Positions 1 through 6,066 of a stretch of 9,631 nucleotides of DNA are shown here, one piece after another (the stretch's first letter is position 1; each line of letters opens with the position of its first letter). A program made the position numbers and the translations under genes. The stretch covers positions 1-9,631 of the forward strand of contig PXDI01000174.1 of NCBI GenBank assembly GCA_003565095.1. The letters are read 5' to 3'. Below the pieces are notes generated by a model. The model did no database searches. It worked only from the letters and a program-made list of their open reading frames with translations, and was not told the origin of the DNA. The stretch is from PVC group bacterium. GTDB lineage: Bacteria > Verrucomicrobiota > Kiritimatiellia > UBA8416 > PXDI01.

Positions 1-2
1 GT

Positions 3-461
3 CGCCCGGCGGGAGCGGCACCGGCGGCACCCGTTGCTCCGGTTGCGCGACCCGCGCGGCAGATGCGGGAAAGAGCGGTGGCGCAGACTGATCATATGCT
101 GCTTTCAAAACTTGTGCAGATGACTAAGGACAGTGCACTGCGGCCGGTGACCATGCCGCTGTCCTTAACCGCTGTGCAGGTCAATCTGATCGGTGCCGCC
201 GATAACGGTTTGTTGACGTTTTCTCCGGCCACCGGTGATGCCGCGATGACTGCAAGGTTCAATTTTGACCGCCTTTCGCCGATGGATAAAGCTAATCTGG
301 CTATTTTGGTGACGACGCATGAGCCTGATAACAAGGGTGCTAAAGGGCTTGCGGGGGTTTTTCTGGAGGCGGCCGGGCTTACTGTCCAGGCGGATGCTTT
401 CTTTGAGCAGGCGGGGGATTTTGTGAAAAGCGAGTTTGATAAGTTTTTTATTGCGCAATGA
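3..461 (+). CDS. C-terminal part of an unidentified protein with Ala/Pro-rich linker (5' end outside window)
   Basis: The reading frame is open from the left edge to a TGA at 459-461, so the gene very probably starts upstream. An internal ATG at 63 has no Shine-Dalgarno sequence. The first 20 or so residues are a low-complexity Ala/Pro/Arg linker (RPAGAAPAAPVAPVARPARQ), typical of an interdomain tether. It is followed by a compact domain of about 120 residues with alternating hydrophobic segments and an acidic, Phe-rich C-terminus ending FDKFFIAQ. I see no signal peptide, membrane segment or catalytic motif in the visible part and do not recognise the family. The stop overlaps the next gene's ATG as ATGA (458-461), so the two are translationally coupled and probably share an operon. 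The function is unknown; the linker implies a multidomain protein whose other domain lies to the left. Confidence 0.6.
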   Translation, partial: RPAGAAPAAPVAPVARPARQMRERAVAQTDHMLLSKLVQMTKDSALRPVTMPLSLTAVQVNLIGAADNGLLTFSPATGDAAMTARFNFDRLSPMDKANLAILVTTHEPDNKGAKGLAGVFLEAAGLTVQADAFFEQAGDFVKSEFDKFFIAQ

Positions 462-1630
462 CAACCCGCCGGCATAGTGCTATTGCAGGGACTTCCTGCG
501 GTGATCTGATTATTGCCGTCAGTCTGGTTCCGGCCTATTTCCGGGATATTATCAGAGGTGCCGCGGAGTTTGCGCACCGGGCCGGCTGGACAGTGGTGTT
601 TTCAGATGATACGGGGTTGGGCGAGACGCTGAAAAGAAGCCGGCCGGTGGGGGCGATTGTTTCTGACGGAGACAGTGAGACCATAAACATTCTCAGGACG
701 CACGGGGTTTATGGGGTTTGCATATCAAGCGCTCATGATTTCAGGGGGATTCCGCGTGTCCTGGCTGACGATGTTGCGATGGGTCGTCAGGCGGCGGAGT
801 TTTTTTTACAACGCGGATACCGTAAGCTGGGTTGTGTCGGCCGTCCGGACCGCTGGTTTGCCTGGCTGCGCTGCAAGGGGTTTTCCGAGACGGTTAAAGC
901 GGCTGGATTGAAATGTGCCGAGTTTCCGGCGTTGACGGAGTGGCCGGCAGGCTGGCACCGGAAGGAATTTGATCCGGCGGCGATTGCCGAATGGGTCAAG
1001 CGCCAGCCTGCTCCGCTGGCGTTGTATCACGCGGTGACTGACATCAAGGTGATTCTGGCCTGCCGTGAGCTTGGATTGCGAATTCCTGAAGATGTTGCAT
1101 TGATTGCCGGAGATGATGATGACATAAAGTGTGCCGCGAGTCCTGTTCCGCTGGCCAGTGTACGGATGGCCGGTCACCGGGCCGGTTATGTTGCCGCGGA
1201 ATTGATCAATGAGCGTTATGGTAAACCGTTGGACGAGAAACCCGCACTGGTGTTGATTCCGCCGGCGGGGGTGATAAGCCGTCAGTCGGCGGATGCTTTT
1301 GCTATTGAGGATCCGGCGGTCCGGGCGGCGGTGGATTTTATCCAGCGCAATGCGCGACGTCCGCTGCAGGTTAGTGATGCGGTTGAACATTGCGGGATAT
1401 CGCGCCGCATGCTTGAGCGGCGTTTTGTGAATGTTTTAGGGCGTACTCTGAATGATGAGATTCTGCATGCGCATTTAGCCCTGGCAAAAGAATATCTTTC
1501 TGATACGGAGCTTTCCGTCGAACAGGTTGCGGCTGTTTCCGGCTTTACCAGTGCGGTTTACATGGCATCTGTTTTCCGGCGGGAACTGGGGATTACTCCC
1601 AGTGAATACCGCCGCCGGTTCCGGGGGTGA
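458..1630 (+). CDS. XylR-like AraC family transcriptional regulator with LacI-type sugar-sensor domain
   Basis: This is a predicted cytoplasmic DNA-binding regulator of 390 aa, close to the length of E. coli XylR. Residues about 16-280 form a periplasmic-binding-protein-like sensor of the LacI/GalR type. They include a stretch resembling the LacI-family signature (RIPEDVALIAGDDDD, residues 208-222). Residues about 286-388 are the AraC double helix-turn-helix: the first HTH is around LQVSDAVEHCGISRRMLERRF, the second around LSVEQVAAVSGFTSAVYMASVF, followed by the ITPSEYRRRF tail usual in the family. In this architecture the N-terminal domain binds a sugar and the C-terminal domain activates carbohydrate genes. 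The effector cannot be read from sequence; the neighbouring sulfatase and GH28 suggest a plant or marine polysaccharide fragment. The ATG is chosen because it overlaps the upstream stop (ATGA). The stop lies 8 nt from the convergent sulfatase stop. Confidence 0.9.
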   Translation: MTTRRHSAIAGTSCGDLIIAVSLVPAYFRDIIRGAAEFAHRAGWTVVFSDDTGLGETLKRSRPVGAIVSDGDSETINILRTHGVYGVCISSAHDFRGIPRVLADDVAMGRQAAEFFLQRGYRKLGCVGRPDRWFAWLRCKGFSETVKAAGLKCAEFPALTEWPAGWHRKEFDPAAIAEWVKRQPAPLALYHAVTDIKVILACRELGLRIPEDVALIAGDDDDIKCAASPVPLASVRMAGHRAGYVAAELINERYGKPLDEKPALVLIPPAGVISRQSADAFAIEDPAVRAAVDFIQRNARRPLQVSDAVEHCGISRRMLERRFVNVLGRTLNDEILHAHLALAKEYLSDTELSVEQVAAVSGFTSAVYMASVFRRELGITPSEYRRRFRG

Positions 1631-1652
1631 TTCTCTAATTAATCATCCGGAA
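1619..1652. terminator. Imperfect hairpin at convergent XylR-like/sulfatase junction, possible bidirectional terminator
   Basis: GGGTGATT (1625-1632) and AATCATCC (1641-1648) can form an 8-bp stem with one G-U pair and an 8-nt loop. TTCC (1619-1622) and GGAA (1649-1652) extend it past a 2-nt bulge. It spans both stop codons of the convergent genes, a usual place for a bidirectional terminator. There is no clear U-tract on either side, so intrinsic termination is doubtful. Confidence 0.3.
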
Positions 1653-2976
1653 TGTCGAAAGAATCTCCGGTAGCGGCAAGCCACTCACGCAGCCGGGCGA
1701 TCAGCCGCTGGCGCTGCGGTTTGAAGCGGCTTTCATGCGCACGGTTGGCCTGTTCGTAAGGATCTTCCTTGAGATTAAACATCAGCCAGGAAACGCCTGG
1801 GAAACAGACATATTTCCAGCCGTCGTTTGTGACAATTCCGCGCCACGGTTTGTTACTTTCCCCGCGCCCTTGACAATTCTGTAGATAGGCTGAATCCGGC
1901 ATTGGGGTTTCAGCATGCTTTCCGGGCATCCGCAAACCGGAATAGTTGTAACCCTGCATCCAGTCCGGCGGGGTTATTCCGCACAGGCCGAGTGTGGTCG
2001 GGGCAATATCAACATGATTGATCGGCGCGCTGTGTCTGCCCCGTCTGAAATGATAGCCGGGATTCATTCCGCTGATGATAAACGGAACGCGGATAGATTC
2101 CTCCCAAGGCAGGATTTTGAGGCACTGCCCGTGACTGCCGTGCATATCGCCGTGGTCGCTGAAAATCATGATATGGGTATTATCGTAGAGATTATGCTGC
2201 TGCAGCCATGTGACAATCCTGCCGATATTGTCGTCATAATTCTCGACTTGCGCATATGCACCGGCGAGGGTTTCGCGGGCGGTTGCGGCATCGCATTCCG
2301 GAACATTCGGGCGCAGTTGCACTTGTCCCGGACGGTGTCTGGCCATGTATTCCGGCGGGGCTACATAAGGATTATGGGGCGGCTGGACAGAGAGCACGGC
2401 AAAGAACGGCTGTTGACGTTCGGACTGACCGGTAAAGCTGTCAAGATGTTCCAGCAGCAGTGAAGTCAGTTCATCGGTTTCATAGCCGTTCAGCCGATGA
2501 TGAAAGGCACTGTCATGATTGCCGCCATGCACCCAGCAGTCATATTGGCTGTTATTATTTTCGTAGCCGACCCAGTGCTGGAAGCGTCCGCGCCGTTCAG
2601 GAGGGACAATATGAAACGCGGCCCGGCCGTCTTTTTCTTTGAAGCCGTCAAGATGCCATTTACCGATATATGCGGTATGGTATCCGGCGTCATTAAATGC
2701 ATCCGCAATAGTCGGTTGTTCCGGCGGTAATTGGTATTCATGGCCCGGGACGCATTGGAATGGATAACGGCTGGTTAGCATACTGCCGCGAAACGGGCAG
2801 CACAAAGGATAACCGCAGACCGCATGGTCAAGATAAAGGCCGTTACGTGCAAGGTTGTCAATATGCGGCGTGGAGAGATTAGGGTTCCCGGCGATTGAAA
2901 GCATATGCGCGGGCTGCTGGTCACTTAGTATCCAGATAACATTGGGTCGCGATTCAGCGGTAGCCTTCTTCGGCAT
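1639..2976 (-). CDS. Sulfatase (type I, formylglycine-dependent), predicted cytoplasmic
   Basis: This predicted enzyme hydrolyses a sulfate ester, probably on a sulfated sugar, using a formylglycine made from the active-site Cys. With the start chosen here it is 445 aa. The active-site signature CCPFRGSMLTS fits CxPxR-x4-TG/S, with Cys59 as the residue to be converted. N-terminal metal ligands are in VIWILSDQQ, and further conserved sites are GKWH (about 105-108), PPHNP (about 199-203) and FSDHGD (about 272-277). A longer reading frame begins at 3015, but the ATG at 2976 has an excellent Shine-Dalgarno sequence (AAGGAG at 2983-2988, 6-nt spacing) and yields MPKKATAESRPNVIW, a normal sulfatase start. 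No signal peptide is visible, unlike most polysaccharide sulfatases, so it probably acts on imported oligosaccharides. It is divergent from Rex-1; the exact sulfated substrate cannot be inferred. Confidence 0.93.
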   Translation of the reverse strand: MPKKATAESRPNVIWILSDQQPAHMLSIAGNPNLSTPHIDNLARNGLYLDHAVCGYPLCCPFRGSMLTSRYPFQCVPGHEYQLPPEQPTIADAFNDAGYHTAYIGKWHLDGFKEKDGRAAFHIVPPERRGRFQHWVGYENNNSQYDCWVHGGNHDSAFHHRLNGYETDELTSLLLEHLDSFTGQSERQQPFFAVLSVQPPHNPYVAPPEYMARHRPGQVQLRPNVPECDAATARETLAGAYAQVENYDDNIGRIVTWLQQHNLYDNTHIMIFSDHGDMHGSHGQCLKILPWEESIRVPFIISGMNPGYHFRRGRHSAPINHVDIAPTTLGLCGITPPDWMQGYNYSGLRMPGKHAETPMPDSAYLQNCQGRGESNKPWRGIVTNDGWKYVCFPGVSWLMFNLKEDPYEQANRAHESRFKPQRQRLIARLREWLAATGDSFDIPDD

Positions 2977-2982
2977 ATTCAG

Positions 2983-2988
2983 CTCCTT
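2983..2988 (-). promoter_or_regulatory. Ribosome binding site of the sulfatase, decides its start
   Basis: On the minus strand this reads AAGGAG, 6 nt before the ATG at 2976. The alternative upstream ATG at 3015 has no comparable site, so the shorter protein is preferred. Confidence 0.8.
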
Positions 2989-2990
2989 TG

Positions 2991-3008
2991 CTGTGAAAAG
3001 TTTGACAC
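2991..3008. promoter_or_regulatory. Candidate Rex operator between the divergent sulfatase and Rex-1 genes
   Basis: The 18-mer CTGTGAAAAGTTTGACAC matches the published Rex operator TTGTGAANNNNTTCACAA at 11 of 14 specified positions (6/7 left half, 5/7 right half), with the correct 4-nt centre. Its core TGTGAAA-AG-TTTGACA is a 7-bp inverted repeat with one mismatch. It overlaps the TTGACA -35 element of Rex-1 and lies in the expected 5' leader of the sulfatase, so bound protein could repress both directions. The match was made by eye and binding is inferred. Confidence 0.45.
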
Positions 3009-3031
3009 CCGTCACTAATTCATACTATATG
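3002..3031 (+). promoter_or_regulatory. Candidate sigma70-type promoter for Rex-1 and GH28
   Basis: A perfect -35 hexamer TTGACA lies at 3002-3007. Two weak -10 candidates follow: TACTAT (3023-3028, 15-bp spacer) and TATATG (3026-3031, 18-bp spacer). Either would start transcription at about 3035-3038, practically on the ATG at 3038, which would make the mRNA leaderless or nearly so. Confidence 0.4.
3024..3029 (-). promoter_or_regulatory. Candidate -10 element for the sulfatase promoter
   Basis: The minus strand reads TATAGT here, five of six matches to TATAAT, at a reasonable distance (about 48 nt) from the sulfatase ATG. No good -35 hexamer is seen at 16-18 bp upstream. It overlaps the Rex-1 promoter on the other strand, so the two promoters appear to interleave. 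Confidence 0.3.
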
Positions 3032-3037
3032 TGCACA

Positions 3038-3691
3038 ATGAAGCGGACAAAATCAAGCGTAATACCTTCATCGGTTGTGCGGCGTTTGACTGAGTATTTG
3101 GCATATGCCCAGACATTCGGCAACGAGAACGGTGATCAATGGGTATCTTCGCGAGAGATAGCGCAGGCGCTTGGTTTGACCAGTTCGACAGTCCGGCAGG
3201 ATTTGTCACATATTGATTTCTGCGGCATATCAAAGCGCGGTTACCATGTAAAGGGGTTGCGCGCGGTGCTTGAGGATACGCTTGGGGCGAACAGCGTCTG
3301 GCGGGTTGCGGTTGTGGGGGCAGGTAATTTGGGTATGGCTATTGCGCAGAATGATGAATTCCGGGAGCGTGGGTTTCACATTATTGGTGTTTTCGACAAG
3401 GATGCCGCCAAAGTCGGCCGGTCGGTTGGGCCGTTAAAGGTGCAGCATGTTTCCGCGATGCCGGATTTTGTCAGCGGGGAGGGCATTGATATTGGAATTG
3501 TTGCAGTGCCTGCCGCCGCGGCGCAGGGGGTGGCGGATCTGCTGATTGCTTCAGGTGTGCGTGGAATACTCAATTTGTCGTTATCGCATATCATTACTCC
3601 GCGCAGGGTGCAGGTGGTCGAGGCCCGGCTGACGTGCAGTTTGCTGGAGCTTTCGCACCGCATAAAATATGCAAGAAAAGAGAATAAATAA
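3038..3691 (+). CDS. rex: Redox-sensing transcriptional repressor, Rex family (Rex-1)
   Basis: Rex proteins are cytoplasmic dimers that bind operator DNA at low NADH/NAD+ and release it when NADH rises. At 217 aa the length is normal. Residues 1-75 are the winged helix: VIPSSVVRRLTEYL matches the usual Rex N-terminus, with the recognition helix near LTSSTVRQDLSHI. Residues about 88-205 are a Rossmann fold with GAGNLG (94-99), an acidic FD at 119-120, VPAAAAQ (158-163) and GVRGILNL (173-180). The C-terminal helix lacks the usual VENVDLAVEL-type signature and has VVEARLTCSLLELSHRI instead. An ATG at 3029 (adding MCT) is equally possible; neither start has a Shine-Dalgarno site. The frame extends upstream to 2855 but overlaps the sulfatase. 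GH28 follows after 7 nt, so this Rex is probably co-transcribed with a glycosidase, which is unusual company. Confidence 0.88.
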   Translation: MKRTKSSVIPSSVVRRLTEYLAYAQTFGNENGDQWVSSREIAQALGLTSSTVRQDLSHIDFCGISKRGYHVKGLRAVLEDTLGANSVWRVAVVGAGNLGMAIAQNDEFRERGFHIIGVFDKDAAKVGRSVGPLKVQHVSAMPDFVSGEGIDIGIVAVPAAAAQGVADLLIASGVRGILNLSLSHIITPRRVQVVEARLTCSLLELSHRIKYARKENK

Positions 3692-3698
3692 AGGTTGA

Positions 3699-5042
3699 AT
3701 GATGGTTTACAATGTTCTGGAATATGGTGCCAAGGCTGATGGCGTAACTAATGATGCACGGGCTGTTCAGGCGGCAATTGACAAGTGTAATGCCGCCGGC
3801 GGGGGGACGGTTTTGGTACCTGCGGGTCACACTGTGATGTGCGGTTCTTTTGAGTTACGGTCGCATGTGAACCTGCATGTTGAAGGCGGCGCGGTGTTGC
3901 TGGGCGCGACTGAGGAGCGGGATTATCCGTTATTTGCATTCACCACCGGAGCCGAGGCGGGCAAGCGTCTCTGGATTGGCGGGGCACACGCTGAAAATGT
4001 ATCCATTACCGGAACCGGCATTATTGACGGCAATGCGCTGGCGTTTGTTACCGAAAAGACCAACGAAGGCTATAAGACTTTGCGCTGGCGTCCGGCGATG
4101 ACATGTTTTGAGGATATTAAATCAATGCGGATCCGTGATGTGACATTACGCAATTCCGCCAACTGGGCGCTGCATTTCTCCGGATGTGAGGATATCGTAG
4201 TTGAGGGGATTACCATCCTGAATGATTTACGTTTTCCCAACTGCGACGGGATTGATCCGGACCACTGTCGTAATGTGCGCATCAGTAACTGTCATATAGA
4301 GGCCGGTGACGATTGCATTGTGTTGAAAAACACCGAACCTTTTGCGGAGTACGGCGTCTGTGAAAATATCACTGTCAGCAATTGTACGCTGGTATCGACA
4401 TCCTCGGCGGTAAAGATCGGTTCGGAAAGTGTTGACGATTTCAGGAATATAGTTGTCAAGGGCTGTGTAATCACCGGCAGTAACCGCGGTCTTTGCATTC
4501 AGTTACGCGATGCAGGCAACGTTGAAAATGTGTTATTTTCGGATTGTATTGTCCAGACCCGTTTATTTGGCGGCATGTGGTGGGGGGCGGGGGAACCGAT
4601 TTATGTGACGGCCTACCCGCGTCACAGCGGAGGAAAGTCGGGCTTTATCCGCAATGTCAGGTTTTCAAACATTATGGCCGAGGGTGAAAACGGTGTATAT
4701 GTGATGGGTGCGACACCGGAACATATCCGCGATATAGTTTTTGACCGGGTGAGTTTAAAAATCCGGCGGGTGACAGGACATGCTGCGGGCCGCTACGATC
4801 CGCGGCCATGTCCGCCGGGATTTGGTCCGGCCGGCGCGGTACCTTTGGGTGAATCAACCCCATGGGGGCAGGCGGTCAGTTGCCGGAATGCGGGTTATTA
4901 TATTGAGAATGCGTCAAATGTAGCGCTGCATGACTGCCGGCTGGAGTGGGCGGCGGGTTTGCGTGAAGAATACGGTGATGATATTGAATGCCGGAATGTA
5001 TCAGGTTTCAACAATCAGCGTTTTTCTGTAAAGCAAGTGTAG
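3699..5042 (+). CDS. Glycoside hydrolase family 28 protein (polygalacturonase-like, right-handed beta-helix)
   Basis: This predicted pectinase-type glycosidase has 447 aa. It begins VYNVLEYGAKADGVTNDARA, the standard opening of GH28 and related beta-helix enzymes, followed by repeated short strands of the type NVSITGTGIIDGNA. Aspartates of the GH28 active site are seen in NCDGID (181-186) and AGDDCIVLK (202-210). The usual SHG motif is replaced by STSSAVKIGSES (233-244) and the substrate-binding RIK by RGLCIQLR (263-270), so the substrate may not be plain polygalacturonate. No signal peptide is visible, implying a cytoplasmic enzyme that trims imported oligosaccharides. Two adjacent ATGs (3699 and 3702) are possible; the weak AAGG at 3691-3694 is better spaced for 3702. 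It lies 7 nt after Rex-1, probably in the same transcript. Its 3' end overlaps the convergent PHP gene by 35 nt. Confidence 0.9.
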   Translation: MMVYNVLEYGAKADGVTNDARAVQAAIDKCNAAGGGTVLVPAGHTVMCGSFELRSHVNLHVEGGAVLLGATEERDYPLFAFTTGAEAGKRLWIGGAHAENVSITGTGIIDGNALAFVTEKTNEGYKTLRWRPAMTCFEDIKSMRIRDVTLRNSANWALHFSGCEDIVVEGITILNDLRFPNCDGIDPDHCRNVRISNCHIEAGDDCIVLKNTEPFAEYGVCENITVSNCTLVSTSSAVKIGSESVDDFRNIVVKGCVITGSNRGLCIQLRDAGNVENVLFSDCIVQTRLFGGMWWGAGEPIYVTAYPRHSGGKSGFIRNVRFSNIMAEGENGVYVMGATPEHIRDIVFDRVSLKIRRVTGHAAGRYDPRPCPPGFGPAGAVPLGESTPWGQAVSCRNAGYYIENASNVALHDCRLEWAAGLREEYGDDIECRNVSGFNNQRFSVKQV

Positions 5043-5727
5043 CCAGGGCGGTGCGCAGGCGGTCAATGGTAACCGGAGGCGAAAGTGGCAGCTCGATGGG
5101 GGCGGCTCCGATCTGGTCGGGGTGGTGGGCGTCGGAAGCGGTTATGACCGGCAGGTGCGGGTAGCGCCGCTGGTACTGCTTGAGTACCTGAGGTTGCACC
5201 TCGATGGCATCGTAAGTGCCCGGCGGCAGAAAGCCCAATTGTGATTCAACGCTGAATGCGGCGCGGTTAATATGGCTGGGAATAAATATGCCGTCGAATT
5301 TGTGTGTCTGGCGCTGCACGCTTTCAATGGAATGCGTGGTTGCTGCGCCTAGGTAATAGTCAATCATTTCGAGAATGTTCTCCTCAGCATCCACCACCGG
5401 CTGGTCGCTGAAAAATTTCAGATTAAGCGGTTCTCGCGGCTGACTGGCGGCAACCCATTGCTCCATGGCGGCGGCCTGCTCAAGCTTGTCAAAGATGGTC
5501 AGAACGTGGCATTCCTCGACCGTAGTGACTTCCATTCCGAAAAGGGGCTGAATGCCGACGGTGCGGCAGGTTTCGGCAAAGGCCGGGGTGTTGCGGGCGG
5601 AGTTATGATCTGTCAGGGCGGCCAGCCGGATGCCTTTGGCCGCGGCAGTTGCTGCGATCAGGCGCGGGCTCATTTCGAGTGACGCACAGGGCGACAGGCA
5701 CGAGTGGATGTGCAGATCTGCCAGCAT
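5008..5727 (-). CDS. PHP domain-containing metal-dependent phosphoesterase
   Basis: This 239-aa stand-alone PHP protein belongs to a superfamily with a trinuclear metal centre that hydrolyses phosphoesters. The metal-binding residues are present in order: H6 and H8 in DLHIHS, D40-H41-N42 in TDHN, E66 in GMEV, H74 in ECHVL, H152 in PSHI, and D199 with H201 in SDAHH. The active site therefore looks intact. No membrane segment or signal peptide is seen. It is the last gene of the minus-strand operon, starting 3 nt after the stop of DRTGG protein B with no Shine-Dalgarno sequence, so translation is probably coupled. The context suggests a phosphatase or nucleotide/cofactor phosphoesterase working with the neighbouring kinase-like protein; the substrate is unknown. 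Related PHP proteins include nucleotide monophosphate phosphatases, a plausible alternative role. Its 3' end runs 35 nt into the GH28 coding region on the other strand. Confidence 0.88.
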   Translation of the reverse strand: MLADLHIHSCLSPCASLEMSPRLIAATAAAKGIRLAALTDHNSARNTPAFAETCRTVGIQPLFGMEVTTVEECHVLTIFDKLEQAAAMEQWVAASQPREPLNLKFFSDQPVVDAEENILEMIDYYLGAATTHSIESVQRQTHKFDGIFIPSHINRAAFSVESQLGFLPPGTYDAIEVQPQVLKQYQRRYPHLPVITASDAHHPDQIGAAPIELPLSPPVTIDRLRTALATLALQKNADC

Positions 5728-5730
5728 GGA

Positions 5731-6066
5731 TTATGCGCCGTTAATCAGTTTCCCCATCAGGCAGGATGTTTTGAACTGGTTATGGGCGGTGCGGAAAAGG
5801 GCAATGTGTTCTTTGCGTGCGGTGGCCGGCATGTCGTCGGGAACCGGGCGGTTGTTGCAGATGATGATGCCGTTAATGCCTGCCAGCGAGGCAACCGCGA
5901 TGGCATTGTTATGCGCCTGGATCGTTATCAGGACGCTGTCTTCTTCTGCATTGGCCATCACATCACTCAAAAGATCCGAGGTATAGACCCCTTTGATCTG
6001 CGCGTCGTCATATTCACTGCTGACAACTTCTATCCAATCCTGTGCGGCAAGCTCCTTCAGTGTCAT
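5731..6066 (-). CDS. DRTGG domain protein B (small, stand-alone)
   Basis: This 111-aa protein is made of a single DRTGG-type domain, a small fold also found attached to CBS domains, HPr kinase-related and phosphotransacetylase-related proteins, where it is thought to be regulatory. It begins MTLKELA and carries YTSDLLSDVM (residues 28-37), the motif shared with paralogue A (VASDLMSDVL). It then has an alternating hydrophobic core ending ALFRT. No catalytic residues are apparent. The ATG overlaps the stop of the CBS/HATPase gene (ATGA, 6063-6066), and AAGGAG at 6075-6080 provides a ribosome site. Lying between a kinase-like protein and a PHP phosphoesterase, it could be their substrate or a ligand-sensing partner; this is inference. 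Confidence 0.8.
   Translation of the reverse strand: MTLKELAAQDWIEVVSSEYDDAQIKGVYTSDLLSDVMANAEEDSVLITIQAHNNAIAVASLAGINGIIICNNRPVPDDMPATARKEHIALFRTAHNQFKTSCLMGKLINGA

Noticed and set aside
92..577. Minus-strand open frame of 161 codons
   Set aside because: It is antisense to the partial gene and the XylR-like gene, has Ser/Ala-rich composition without any domain, and no ribosome site.
1915..2463. Plus-strand open frame of 182 codons
   Set aside because: It lies wholly antisense to the sulfatase, whose catalytic motifs are intact; the translation shows no family features.
2977..3015. Longer sulfatase start at 3015
   Set aside because: The ATG at 2976 has AAGGAG at ideal spacing and a typical sulfatase N-terminus; the extra 13 residues would cover the ribosome site and the operator-like dyad.
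2855..3037. N-terminal extension of Rex-1 from an ATG at 2855
   Set aside because: It overlaps the sulfatase coding region and promoter area, and the extra 61 residues do not resemble Rex; the protein from 3038 has normal Rex length.
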